From: Acinetobacter sp. SAAs474
GTDB lineage: Bacteria > Pseudomonadota > Gammaproteobacteria > Pseudomonadales > Moraxellaceae
Assembly: GCF_032823475.1 (NCBI RefSeq)
Contig: NZ_CP127915.1
Span: forward strand, 124,001 to 188,000
Length of the DNA stretch: 64,000 nt
Reading direction: 5' to 3'
Shown one piece after another: positions 16,669 to 25,984 of this stretch. How positions within the stretch are numbered: the first letter of the stretch is position 1; every line of letters begins with the position of its first letter. The notes beneath the pieces were generated by a model, which had not been told where the DNA came from, did not search any database, and saw only the letters and a list, made by a program, of their open reading frames with translations. The translations under genes were made by a program, and so were the position numbers.

Positions 16669-17985
16669 ATGGCGTCAACAAATCTTGCTACAGATCAAAC
16701 AGTAGTCAGCAACTCAAAATTTCGTGTACTTACAGCCAGTCTCGTCGGTACCACGATCGAATTTTTTGATTTTTATATTTATGCAACTGCAGCAGTCATT
16801 ATTTTTCCACATTTGTTCTTCCCTGCCAGTACTGATCCAACAACGGCAACTATTCAGTCTTTAGCCACATTTGCTATTGCCTTTATTGCTCGTCCTATTG
16901 GTGCCGCAATTTTTGGTCATCTGGGTGACCGTATTGGCCGTAAAGCAACACTTGTCGCAGCATTACTCACGATGGGACTGTCGACCGTTGCTATTGGTTT
17001 ACTGCCAACCTATGCTCAAATCGGCTTAGCAGCACCTTTACTTTTAGCACTGTGTCGTTTAGGTCAGGGGTTAGGCTTGGGTGGTGAATGGTCTGGCGCA
17101 GTATTATTGGCAACGGAAAATGCACCAGCAGGCAAACGTGCATGGTATGGCATGTTTCCACAGCTTGGTGCACCGATTGGTTTTATTTTAGCAACAGGCT
17201 CATTTATTGGTCTGGGTGCCTTTATGTCGGAAAGTGCATTTATGACATGGGGCTGGCGTATTCCATTTATAGCCAGTGCTTTACTGGTCATCGTTGGTCT
17301 ATGGATTCGACTACAACTACACGAAACTCCTGCTTTTCAAAAAGTGCTAGATAAACAAAAAGAAGTCAATGTACCTTTTAAAGAAGTTATTGTAAAACAT
17401 TGGAAAATGCTTATTTTAGGTACGATCGCAGCAATTTGTACTTTTGTCGTATTTTATCTGACCACCGTTTTTGCCCTCAATTGGGGAACAACTCAATTGG
17501 GCTATACGCGTTCTGAATTTCTCAAATTACAATTACTGGCAACATTATGTTTTGCGATTTTTATTCCGCTTTCAGCCATCTTAGCTGAAAAATTTGGTCG
17601 TCGTACAACCTCAATTGGCGTTTGTATAAGCTCGGCTTTGTTTGGTTTAGTATTCTCAAGTATGCTTGCATCTGGCAGTACACTGATCGTATTTTTATTC
17701 CTGTGTATCGGTTTAGCCATTATGGGACTCACCTACGGGCCAATTGGTACCGTTTTATCTGAGTTATTTCCCATTTCAGTACGTTATACCGGTTCTGCAT
17801 TAACGTTTAATTTAGCTGGAATTTTTGGTGCATCATTTGCACCCTTGATTGCAACAGAATTAGCCACAAACTATGGCTTATATGCGGTCGGCTATTATTT
17901 AACAGCAGCATCTATTCTCTCTTTATTGGCATTTTTAGCGATTGGTGAAACCAAAAATATTGATGTCAATAATCAAGTTGAATAA
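16669..17985 (+). CDS. MFS metabolite/H+ symporter (MHS family)
   Basis: The 438-residue protein is a 12-helix major facilitator of the metabolite:H+ symporter branch (ProP/ShiA/KgtP relatives). The start ASLVGTTIEFFDFYIYATAA is the typical first helix. FGHLGDRIGRKATLV is the loop 2-3 signature, and LGQGLGLGGEWSGAVLLATE the helix 4 signature. Loop 8-9 carries LAEKFGRRT. The substrate is likely a small organic acid, betaine or amino acid but is not determined by sequence. A TAAGG site precedes the ATG. No catabolic genes are adjacent to hint at the substrate. Confidence 0.85.
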   Translation: MASTNLATDQTVVSNSKFRVLTASLVGTTIEFFDFYIYATAAVIIFPHLFFPASTDPTTATIQSLATFAIAFIARPIGAAIFGHLGDRIGRKATLVAALLTMGLSTVAIGLLPTYAQIGLAAPLLLALCRLGQGLGLGGEWSGAVLLATENAPAGKRAWYGMFPQLGAPIGFILATGSFIGLGAFMSESAFMTWGWRIPFIASALLVIVGLWIRLQLHETPAFQKVLDKQKEVNVPFKEVIVKHWKMLILGTIAAICTFVVFYLTTVFALNWGTTQLGYTRSEFLKLQLLATLCFAIFIPLSAILAEKFGRRTTSIGVCISSALFGLVFSSMLASGSTLIVFLFLCIGLAIMGLTYGPIGTVLSELFPISVRYTGSALTFNLAGIFGASFAPLIATELATNYGLYAVGYYLTAASILSLLAFLAIGETKNIDVNNQVE

Positions 17986-18046
17986 GCTGGCGATATTTTA
18001 GTGTCAATTTGGCTTCAAGCAGTTGTCACGCCTGCCCAGAAATACG

Positions 18047-18070
18047 GTCAGTCAGTGTAAGCTGACTGAC
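18047..18070. terminator. Convergent hairpin between MFS and metallophosphoesterase genes
   Basis: A 9-bp perfect stem (18047-18055 with 18062-18070) with a 6-nt loop lies between two convergent stop codons. Neither side has a good T run, so termination strength is uncertain. Confidence 0.5.
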
Positions 18071-18078
18071 TGGAATAT

Positions 18079-19089
18079 TTAAACCAGTTCAATTATATCA
18101 ATTGTCGGTGGCACTCTAAAACGTAGTGGAACACCGACCATCCCTGTTCCAACAGTCACAAATACATTGGCATTTTCATGATAATAAAGCCCTTTTTTAT
18201 GACCTAAAATAGAAACTTTCTTCATGACATAATCTGTAATCCAAGGTAGTTCTACTTGTCCACCATGTGTATGCCCAGACAACATTAATGGTTTATATTG
18301 AAGTTTAGGTACCATATCCACGGTATCAGGATTATGCGATAAAATTACCCAAGCTTTATCTTGAGGTAAATCTGGCATATGACGCATATCGGTTTTCCCT
18401 GCCCATAAATCGCCGACACCAAGTAACCTAAACTCATCAAAATCAACCATTTGACCTTCAATATCCAAGACATTATTTTGCTTCAATGCCTGTGCCAATA
18501 ATGGCTGAATCGGTGGGCCAGGATATTGTTCATCATGGTTACCATTGACTGAATAAACGGGGGCTTGAATTTGTTTTAAGATGGCCAATTCATCTACCAG
18601 TGTCTGTTCTGGTTCATAAGTCCAATCACCAGCAACAACAACTAAATCAGGCTGTTGTTGATTAATTTTTTTAATCAGCAGTTTTAATTGTCGTTCATGG
18701 CCAGAAAATAAACCAATATGTAAGTCAGCAATTAAAGCAATTTTGACTGGCTGCTTAAGCCTGCTTTCAGGATAGAGTTGATATGATGTATACTTCACTC
18801 GAATCAGCATGGGTTCAATAAAGCGCGCATAAATCAGTAAAGCGGTTATACAGCAGACAAAAATGGCCTCATTGACTGAATAGTACCCCACACTCCCAGC
18901 ATAAATGCTAAACAAACAGATTGGAATCAGTAAATAGGACAAATAAAATGCCAGCAAGTGTATAAATGCTTTAAATGGATGAATCGTTTCAGTTTTTTTC
19001 TGACTCATCCATGCTTGAGAGACAGCCCATAAGGTAAGCAATCCTAAACCAATATAAAAATAACTCAGGATTGAATGTTCTTGCCACAT
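18079..19089 (-). CDS. Membrane-anchored metallophosphoesterase (YaeI/YkuE-like)
   Basis: The 336-residue protein begins with about three hydrophobic segments (YFYIGLGLLTLWAVSQAW, HLLAFYLSYLLIPICLFSIY, AIFVCCITALLIYA). A calcineurin-like phosphoesterase domain follows with the full metal set: IADLHIG (DxH), VVAGDWTYEP (GD), VNGNHDEQ (GNHD), ILSHNPD and LSGHTHGGQ (GHxH). Relatives hydrolyse phosphoester or pyrophosphate bonds of membrane lipids such as UDP-diacylglucosamine. The exact substrate is not set by the sequence. A GAGG site precedes the start. It is divergent from the phospholipase D-like gene. Confidence 0.85.
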   Translation of the reverse strand: MWQEHSILSYFYIGLGLLTLWAVSQAWMSQKKTETIHPFKAFIHLLAFYLSYLLIPICLFSIYAGSVGYYSVNEAIFVCCITALLIYARFIEPMLIRVKYTSYQLYPESRLKQPVKIALIADLHIGLFSGHERQLKLLIKKINQQQPDLVVVAGDWTYEPEQTLVDELAILKQIQAPVYSVNGNHDEQYPGPPIQPLLAQALKQNNVLDIEGQMVDFDEFRLLGVGDLWAGKTDMRHMPDLPQDKAWVILSHNPDTVDMVPKLQYKPLMLSGHTHGGQVELPWITDYVMKKVSILGHKKGLYYHENANVFVTVGTGMVGVPLRFRVPPTIDIIELV

Positions 19090-19216
19090 GATTTGCCTCG
19101 TAAATTTTGACTGCTAACATTTATTCAATTGAATATTTATCTTTTCATCGCTGAATATTAGACTCAAATCCAATTTGTTACTCGATTCGGCTCAGCTTTT
19201 GTTTAAGGAACTCATT

Positions 19217-20824
19217 TTGAATCATTCTCCTTCTCCATATCTCAACATATCTTTATCGCTAAAGATTTTCCTGAGCTGTCTCTTGAGTATTGGAATTGCA
19301 GCATGTTCAACTTTACCGCCTCAACAGCCTCAGCCTATTCAATCTGCACTGAGCACAGATACTCGCGATACATCATTAGCCAAAATGATTCAGCCGCTAC
19401 GCCTACAGCATCCAGATTTAACAGGATATCATATTCTTTCTGATCCGCTCGATGCATTAGCAGCGAGGATTAGTCTAATTAACCAAGCCGAAAAAACATT
19501 AGATTTACAATATTATATTTGGAACAATGATCGGATTGGCGCACTTGCATTATATTCTATTTTGCAAGCTGCAAATCGCGGTGTCAAAGTACGATTATTA
19601 ATTGATGACAATAATGCTAAAGAAATGGAAGGTATTTTTTTAGTTCTAGATCAGCATCCAAATATTGATATTAAACTTTATAATCCTTATCGTTTTAGAC
19701 ATTATCGCGCAATCGATATGTTACTCGATTTAAAACGTATTAACCGTCGCATGCACAATAAAAGTTTTATTGTCGATAATCAAATTGCACTGATTGGTGG
19801 TCGCAATATGAGTGATCAATACTATAATCTGGGTGACAATTATCAATTTGCTGATGTTGATGTGATGCTGGTGGGACAATCCTCAGACCAAGTAATTAAT
19901 TCTTTTGATAATTACTGGAACGATGACTATGCCTATCCTGTAAAACAACTGGTTAATCCACAGCAATATCGCCTAGATTATGACAACTTAACACAGCAGT
20001 TAGCCCAAAATTATAAAGAGATTTCAACACAAAATTATTTAGATTTAGCCTATCATTCTCAAGCTTTTGAACGTAACTTTAATCAATTAATGCATTTTAA
20101 TTGGACACAAGCTGAAGTATTTAGCGATCCTCCTGAAAAAATTAAAGGAACAGCAGTCCCAGCACAATACTTAGGACCTCAATTACTGGCAAAACTCGAA
20201 AAACCCGAACACCATCTTGATATCATTTCAGCCTATTTCGTACCAGGTAAAGAAGGTACTGCTCAATTAAATGCCTTGGCCCAACAAGGTGTAAAAGTTC
20301 GTATTCTGACCAACTCATTTAAAGCCAATGATGTTCCGATTGTGCACGCTTTTTATTCTAAATATCGTCCAGATCTGCTAGATCACAATGTACAACTGTA
20401 TGAGTTTCTATATTCACCAGATCAAGAGGTATTGCATAAGGATATTGAAGAAATTGCACAAAAAATTAAAGTGAATATCAAAGGCTTAAGTCATGCAAGC
20501 TTACATGCAAAACTGTTTGCGATAGACGATAAACAGGTGTTTATTGGTTCACCAAATTTTGATCCTCGCTCGGCCTATTTAAATTCAGAAATTGGGGTAC
20601 TACTCAATAGCCCAACATTGGCCCAAGGAATTCATCAAGCCATGAATCAAAATTTATCGCACTATGCCTATAAATTGTTATTAAATGCCGATCACCATAT
20701 CAATTGGCAAGTTGAAAAAAATACCAAGGATATTCGAGAATTTAAGACTGAGCCAAGGATGAGATGGTATCAAAAAGCGGCATTAAAAGTCTTATCTTGG
20801 TTACCCATTGAAGGTTTTATGTAG
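19217..20824 (+). CDS. Phospholipase D/cardiolipin synthase-like lipoprotein
   Basis: Two HKD catalytic motifs mark this as a phospholipase D superfamily enzyme: MHNKSFIVDNQIALIGGRN and HAKLFAIDDKQVFIGSPN. The N-terminus has a lipoprotein signal ending LSIGIAAC, so the mature protein should be lipid-anchored in the periplasm. The start is taken as TTG at 19217 because AAGGA lies seven bases upstream; an in-frame upstream codon at 19175 has no such site. Relatives make cardiolipin or transfer phosphatidyl groups at the envelope (ClsC-like), but substrate choice is not determinable. The next gene is convergent, an acyltransferase also tied to phospholipids. Confidence 0.82.
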   Translation: MNHSPSPYLNISLSLKIFLSCLLSIGIAACSTLPPQQPQPIQSALSTDTRDTSLAKMIQPLRLQHPDLTGYHILSDPLDALAARISLINQAEKTLDLQYYIWNNDRIGALALYSILQAANRGVKVRLLIDDNNAKEMEGIFLVLDQHPNIDIKLYNPYRFRHYRAIDMLLDLKRINRRMHNKSFIVDNQIALIGGRNMSDQYYNLGDNYQFADVDVMLVGQSSDQVINSFDNYWNDDYAYPVKQLVNPQQYRLDYDNLTQQLAQNYKEISTQNYLDLAYHSQAFERNFNQLMHFNWTQAEVFSDPPEKIKGTAVPAQYLGPQLLAKLEKPEHHLDIISAYFVPGKEGTAQLNALAQQGVKVRILTNSFKANDVPIVHAFYSKYRPDLLDHNVQLYEFLYSPDQEVLHKDIEEIAQKIKVNIKGLSHASLHAKLFAIDDKQVFIGSPNFDPRSAYLNSEIGVLLNSPTLAQGIHQAMNQNLSHYAYKLLLNADHHINWQVEKNTKDIREFKTEPRMRWYQKAALKVLSWLPIEGFM

Positions 20825-20826
20825 AA

Positions 20827-21612
20827 TCAAGTTCCCTTCGATTGAGTACTGAGTACCTGCTGATGCAGCTGTTTTAAGCCTTCAGTCATTTTTTCTTGAA
20901 CTAAAGCTGTTAATGTACTCACCGTATGTCCTTCAACCGCTATACTGGGAAGTGCCATTAAATGTGCCGTCACTTTAGGCATAGCCACTACCTTTTTAAC
21001 GTGCTCAACTAAACTGATATCTCCCACATAAGGTGCAACCATATCTAGTTCACCTTGTTGATTAACATAGCAAATCAAACAAATTTGAACCGGTTTTTGT
21101 ACCTCAATTGCTGCACCTAAAATACGCCCATGAATTTTTTTAATCCGCGTACCATCAGTCGTCGTCGCTTCTGGAAAGAACAATACAGGAATACCCTGCT
21201 GTAAAAAACGGGCAATTTGTTCACGAATACGAATCGAATCACCAGATCCACGTTGAATAAATAAAGTTCCTCCTCCCTTCGCCAGTTTTCCCAGTATCGG
21301 CCAACGTTCAATTTCAGCTTTTGCTAAAAAAAATACTCTTGCACCTGAACCCAATACGGCAATATCCAACCACGAAATATGATTCGATACCCATAACGCA
21401 GGCGTTCTCGGGATCTCACCGTGAACTTTCACTTCAATATTAAATACCTTACACAAACGTTGACAAAAATATTGCACATAACGTGTATTGTTTGGATTAT
21501 TGGGATCCTGATATAAGCCATGTCTAAAGACCAGATAAAATCCTTGTGAAATCGTCATTATTCCGGAGATGGCTTTTTGAGGATATAAAAAAAATTTTGA
21601 CATATTACTCAT
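20827..21612 (-). CDS. Lysophospholipid acyltransferase (PlsC-like)
   Basis: The 261-residue membrane-associated enzyme carries the PlsC acyltransferase motifs: NHISWLD with catalytic His78 and Asp83 (HX4D), a GGGTLFIQRG block near residues 113-122, and FFPEAT at 145-150. It would transfer an acyl chain to the sn-2 position of a lysophospholipid or related lipid. Whether it is the main PlsC or a specialised paralogue such as an ornithine-lipid or lyso-remodelling enzyme is not shown. Its end lies 2 bp from the stop of the convergent phospholipase D-like gene. Confidence 0.82.
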   Translation of the reverse strand: MSNMSKFFLYPQKAISGIMTISQGFYLVFRHGLYQDPNNPNNTRYVQYFCQRLCKVFNIEVKVHGEIPRTPALWVSNHISWLDIAVLGSGARVFFLAKAEIERWPILGKLAKGGGTLFIQRGSGDSIRIREQIARFLQQGIPVLFFPEATTTDGTRIKKIHGRILGAAIEVQKPVQICLICYVNQQGELDMVAPYVGDISLVEHVKKVVAMPKVTAHLMALPSIAVEGHTVSTLTALVQEKMTEGLKQLHQQVLSTQSKGT

Positions 21613-22107
21613 ATTAAATATCTAATTTCCATATTGACCAGCGTAATGATGACATCAATAACATGGAACAATCATAAGATTCTGCATGCTAAATGGGTTC
21701 GGTCTTTATCAGTATAATGACTGTTTTTAGTATACAAGCCGATAGGTAATGCGTAAATGGCATCAAAACCTATTCTTATTCAATCCATATTGATCTAAAT
21801 CGACCTTAATTATTATCATCCATGACGATGATACTGATATGTTCATGACTACATCATGGTGATATCACGCTAAAATAGGACTAATTAGATCCAACAATTT
21901 GACGATCATGATGAATGTGCTGACATAAAATGGCATATTCATGTTAACTTTATAATATTAAATTTTATGTATCTTATGATGATCCTACATCTTTGGAGTT
22001 ATTAAAATTCTATCATCCGTTTGCTCTATCTTCGCCAATCATGTGAATGATATAAAACAAGCCAATCGATTTAAAATCATCGTCTTATCATTGGGAGTAA
22101 TGATTGA
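21613..22107. other. Intergenic region upstream of hflX
   Basis: About 495 bp between divergent genes with only very short open frames. I see several CATGA/TCATG-containing dyads but no convincing promoter pair, RNA gene or repeat. It presumably holds the hflX and acyltransferase promoters. Confidence 0.4.
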
Positions 22108-23439
22108 GTGATCAATGCAATGCAACAAGTACATGCTGAACGTGTTATTTTGGTCAGTGTATCTGTACAGATTTTAGCTGATTTAGATGCTGATGAGTTT
22201 GCTCTGCTCGCAAAATCCTCTGGTGCGCAAATTTTGCAGCATCTTCATGTACATAAAGTCAAACCAGAAGCAAAATTATTTGTCGGCTCTGGTAAGGCGG
22301 ATGAAATTGCTGCTTTAGTGCAAACACTTGAGGCTGATCTGGTGATTTTTGATCAATCACTGAGTCCAGCACAAGCTCGTAATCTGGAAGCTGTAATGGC
22401 CTGTCGCGTTGTCGATCGTACTGAGCTTATTTTAGATATATTTGCCCAACGTGCACGTACCTATGAAGGTAAATTACAAGTTGAACTGGCACAATTACAA
22501 CATCTATCTTCACGTTTAATTCGTAATCGAGGTCATTTAGATAGCCAAAAAGGTGGAATTGGCTTACGTGGTCCAGGTGAAACATTACTTGAAACAGATC
22601 GACGTTTATTACGCATCCGTATGGGACAACTCAAACATAAATTAGAAAAAGTACAACAAACGCGTATGCAAGGTCGTATAGCCCGCCAGAAAGCAGCCGT
22701 GCCAACAGTATCATTAGTAGGCTATACCAATGCTGGCAAATCGACTTTATTTAATGTATTGGCCAATAGCGATGTTTATGCCGCAGATCAACTTTTTGCT
22801 ACCTTAGATCCAACATTAAGACGTCTAACTTGGGATGGTATTGGCACATTGGTATTGGCAGATACTGTGGGTTTTGTCCGCAATCTTTCTCATGCTTTGG
22901 TCGAATCCTTTAAAGCGACCCTTGAAGAAACACGAGAAGCAACACTATTGTTACATGTCATTGATGCTAGTCATCCAGATATGCTTGAGCAAATTGCAGC
23001 AGTTGAAACTGTATTACAAGAAATTGGTGTCGATGTGCCTATTATTCGTGTTTATAATAAAATTGATCAAAGCCATGATCAGGCAAAAATCGTCTATACC
23101 GCGTCCGGTCAACCTGAACGGGTCTACCTTTCTGCATATACTGGAGAAGGTCTATCATTATTACGTCAAGCCGTCCATGAGAGTTTAATGGGACAAATCC
23201 AAAGTTTTGATGTTATCCTGAAACCGGCTTACGGTAAGCTACGTCATCAATTTTATGAGCTAAATGTCATTCAGTGCGAATATTATGATCAAGAAGGTTA
23301 TCTTCATTTACAGGTCATCATGTCGGCAGATAAAATTAAGCAACTGATTCAACAAGCAGGTTTACCCATCGATCAAATTCTCGGTGAAAAAGCAAAAATA
23401 TTTGAGCGAACACTTGAAGAGTTTGAAATCAGGGATTAG
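22108..23439 (+). CDS. hflX: Ribosome-associated GTPase HflX
   Basis: The 443-residue protein has the HflX N-terminal domain (KPEAKLFVGSGKADEIAAL), a central coiled helix region with the GIGLRGPGETLLETDRR signature, and a GTPase domain. G1 is GYTNAGKST at about residue 205, G3 is ADTVGF and G4 is NKID. HflX splits stalled or heat-damaged 70S ribosomes. The start is a GTG with GGGAG ten bases upstream; an ATG four codons in is an alternative. In E. coli it follows hfq, but no hfq is adjacent here. The lrgAB-like pair follows closely. Confidence 0.93.
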   Translation: MINAMQQVHAERVILVSVSVQILADLDADEFALLAKSSGAQILQHLHVHKVKPEAKLFVGSGKADEIAALVQTLEADLVIFDQSLSPAQARNLEAVMACRVVDRTELILDIFAQRARTYEGKLQVELAQLQHLSSRLIRNRGHLDSQKGGIGLRGPGETLLETDRRLLRIRMGQLKHKLEKVQQTRMQGRIARQKAAVPTVSLVGYTNAGKSTLFNVLANSDVYAADQLFATLDPTLRRLTWDGIGTLVLADTVGFVRNLSHALVESFKATLEETREATLLLHVIDASHPDMLEQIAAVETVLQEIGVDVPIIRVYNKIDQSHDQAKIVYTASGQPERVYLSAYTGEGLSLLRQAVHESLMGQIQSFDVILKPAYGKLRHQFYELNVIQCEYYDQEGYLHLQVIMSADKIKQLIQQAGLPIDQILGEKAKIFERTLEEFEIRD

Positions 23440-23451
23440 ATTGGTCTAGAC

Positions 23452-23847
23452 GTGATAAATAAAATATTTGAACACATGGATTGGGTAAAAAAGATTGATT
23501 GGACAGCATGGTTTGCTACGATTGTATTAATTGTGGTATTTCGAGAAAGTGCCTTATGGTTAATGACACAACTGCATTATCCTGAGCTCGGTAATTTAAC
23601 AGGCCTATTGAGCTTACTGATTGTCTTGGTCATTTGGCGAAAATTAGGGCATATTCCACCTCGACTCATCGATACAAACAATAAACTTATGAAAGAAAGT
23701 GCGTTTGCATTTTTACCCATCAGTGCTGGCTCACTGATTATGTTATTACATATGGGGGAAAAAATTCCAACATTTGTCGCGATACTCTTTATCAGTACAT
23801 TAATTCCACTTTGGGTATATGCCAAAATAGCAAAACGCTGGTTATAG
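23452..23847 (+). CDS. LrgA/CidA-family holin-like membrane protein
   Basis: The 131-residue protein has about four membrane helices in the LrgA/CidA layout (YPELGNLTGLLSLLIVLVIW, FAFLPISAGSLIMLL, FVAILFISTLIPLWVYA). Family members are holin-like proteins tied to murein hydrolase control or to organic-acid transport, depending on species. The GTG at 23452 is 12 bp after hflX; an ATG at 23476 is an alternative start. It is followed 10 bp later by the partner lrgB-like gene, the conserved two-gene layout. Confidence 0.78.
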   Translation: MINKIFEHMDWVKKIDWTAWFATIVLIVVFRESALWLMTQLHYPELGNLTGLLSLLIVLVIWRKLGHIPPRLIDTNNKLMKESAFAFLPISAGSLIMLLHMGEKIPTFVAILFISTLIPLWVYAKIAKRWL

Positions 23848-23857
23848 GAGGTCAAGT

Positions 23858-24532
23858 ATGCTGTCGATTGTATATGGTTTCGTGATTACATTAATTGCCT
23901 ATTTGATTTCTAAACCTTGTAATAAAAAACTGCCACAGATTCCTGTGATTGTATTTAGTATGTTTTTTATTTTAATCCTACTGTTTCTGTTTGGCATTCC
24001 TTATCAAACTTATGTTGAACAAACCAATCCACTCTTTAATCATTTATTGGGCTATGTGACTGTGGCTTTAGCCATTCCTTTAGCAGCGATGCGTTATGAT
24101 GATTTACCGCTAAAAGCGGTGATTGCCATTTTAGTGTTTGCTAGCCTCAGTGCAGTTGCCTTACCGATGAGCTTGGCCTATTTACTACATATGGCCAATC
24201 CAGAAATCATGGCATTTGCCACACGAGCAGTCACCACACCAATTGCCATTAATATTGCGACCTTATTACAGGCCCCTATTGGTTTAGTGATTTTAATTGT
24301 GATTTTATCTGGCGTCATTGGTGCAGCCTTTTCACCTCTTATTTTACGACATATTAATGATGAAAGAGCTTCAGGTTTAGCGTTAGGTTTAGCAGCACAT
24401 GCGATTGGTACCGCACAAGCATGGCAACGTGGTAGCGTAGCAGGTCGTTATGCAGCATTTGGTATGGCAGTCAATGCGGTATTTACGGCGATTTGGCTAC
24501 CCAGTTTTATTCTCTATCTACAGTATCTCTGA
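23858..24532 (+). CDS. LrgB/CidB-family membrane protein
   Basis: The 224-residue protein has about six helices and the LrgB motifs: LLGYVTVALAIPLAAMRYDD, ATRAVTTPIAINIATLL, and GLALGLAAHAIGTAQAWQRG near the C-terminus. It is the usual partner of LrgA/CidA in a membrane complex linked to autolysis control or export of small acids such as pyruvate. A strong AGGAGG site precedes the ATG. No LytSR-type regulator is nearby, so control is unknown here. Confidence 0.85.
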   Translation: MLSIVYGFVITLIAYLISKPCNKKLPQIPVIVFSMFFILILLFLFGIPYQTYVEQTNPLFNHLLGYVTVALAIPLAAMRYDDLPLKAVIAILVFASLSAVALPMSLAYLLHMANPEIMAFATRAVTTPIAINIATLLQAPIGLVILIVILSGVIGAAFSPLILRHINDERASGLALGLAAHAIGTAQAWQRGSVAGRYAAFGMAVNAVFTAIWLPSFILYLQYL

Positions 24533-24714
24533 TATGTAATATTCATTCCGGTTGAATATCGTGGTAGAGCAAGCAGGTTTATGCAATAACAGATTCAATT
24601 GTGAATATACTTACGAAATAATACTTAGATGAGGTCATTTCAACGTCCTCATCCAATAGCATTATAAATGAATAATTTGATATTACATGTATTTTGATTA
24701 AGCTAGATGGCCAT

Positions 24715-25557
24715 TTACAGATACAGATGTTCTAAACCACTAAGTATCATTGGTGCACCTTCTTTTGCATGAATGGCATTTGAAAGATTATGTATTAAAG
24801 ATTCAGCAAAATTACCTTGATAGAGCTTTGTTCCTTGATGTGATAAATTTGACTTTGCATCGACATAAATCTTGCCACCAAGTTGTTGCCATAAATAACA
24901 AAAATGATAATCCTCTGAAAGATAACGTTTTGATTCCGGATGAACCATTGTATCAAAAAAGCGGAAATGTAAACCTTTATTCTCATAATCAATAGAATCA
25001 GAGACATAGTTTAATTCAGGATACGCTAGCATCATTTTTTCAAAAACCTGTCGCTTAATTAACATAAAGCCTGTAGGTGCTTCGTTTATTTCGATAAAAC
25101 CATCTTCTTGGATTTGAATATGAACTTCACCCTGTTGATTGGTAGAGGCATTAACCGTATATTGCTGATAATGTGTAATAAATTCATTTTGTGTCATATG
25201 TTTGGGTAAACCCTCTACAGGCCATAGATCTCGTTTTAAAGGATAAACACCTGCGGCAATATCATAATCTGCTTGTAATAATCGAAATGCAGCATCTGGG
25301 CTAAAGCCAATATCTGCATCGATCCAAAATAAGTGTGTCCATTGTTTATTTTCTAAAAAGGTAGCAACACAATTATTTCTCGCCCGAGTGACTAAACTTT
25401 CACCCTGCATTAAATAAAACTGGATCGGCATACCAATTTGTAGTGCAGCTTGATGAAAATTAAGTAGTGACAAGATATAGTTATAAAAGTATTTACCATC
25501 ATGACTTGGTGTTACAACCAATGGATAAATATTTTTTAATTGTTCTATTTTTAGCAT
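24715..25557 (-). CDS. GT-A fold glycosyltransferase-like protein
   Basis: I assign a family only loosely. The protein of about 280 residues starts at the ATG at 25557, which has GGA eight bases upstream; a TTG four codons earlier is less likely. The segment THLFWIDADIGFSPDAAFRLL around residues 80-100 looks like the DxD metal-binding strand of a GT-A glycosyltransferase, and SLVTRARNNCVATFL before it fits a nucleotide-sugar site. Later EDYHFCYLWQQLGGKIYVD resembles the acceptor-side ED motif of family 2-like enzymes. There is no signal peptide or membrane span. No other glycan genes are adjacent, so the acceptor is unknown. Confidence 0.6.
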   Translation of the reverse strand: MLKIEQLKNIYPLVVTPSHDGKYFYNYILSLLNFHQAALQIGMPIQFYLMQGESLVTRARNNCVATFLENKQWTHLFWIDADIGFSPDAAFRLLQADYDIAAGVYPLKRDLWPVEGLPKHMTQNEFITHYQQYTVNASTNQQGEVHIQIQEDGFIEINEAPTGFMLIKRQVFEKMMLAYPELNYVSDSIDYENKGLHFRFFDTMVHPESKRYLSEDYHFCYLWQQLGGKIYVDAKSNLSHQGTKLYQGNFAESLIHNLSNAIHAKEGAPMILSGLEHLYL

Positions 25558-25984
25558 TATTATTTCCAATTTTAATTCTATAGTATTTATTTAAAATTAT
25601 TTATTTTATGTAGTGGTATTCTTTTATTTCAGAAATTTTTTGTTTCGATCACCACCAACATCCTCAAAACTATAAAGTTTTATTGATCTAAATACCATAC
25701 TTTTCTGCGCCAATATGACAATTACGTTGAATACGATATGATATGTTTAAAATCATGAATGACGACTATTTTAGTCCTCTATAAATCACGATAGTGATAC
25801 TCAATTGATCATAATGAAAACAGCATAAAAAAGATAAATAGCATTTATTTTTTATGCTGCACAATCACCCAGCCAATCACAGAACACGCTATGATCCAAG
25901 TTTTGGTCACACATATAGTCAGATCAACTTTTTAATCAGTTCAGCATAATACTGAGCCATAAGCGTGATACTTGATGCTAAAGC
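25558..25984. other. Intergenic region between apaH and the glycosyltransferase-like gene
   Basis: About 430 bp of AT-rich DNA without a credible gene. The only clear structure is the inverted repeat at 25821-25859. The rest presumably holds the promoter of the glycosyltransferase-like gene. Confidence 0.4.
25821..25859. terminator. AT-rich inverted repeat downstream of apaH
   Basis: CAGCATAAAAAA and its complement frame a hairpin of 16 bp with a 2-nt bulge and a 5-nt loop. It could end the rsmA-apaH transcript, although it lies about 125 bp after the apaH stop and lacks a separate T run. Confidence 0.4.
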
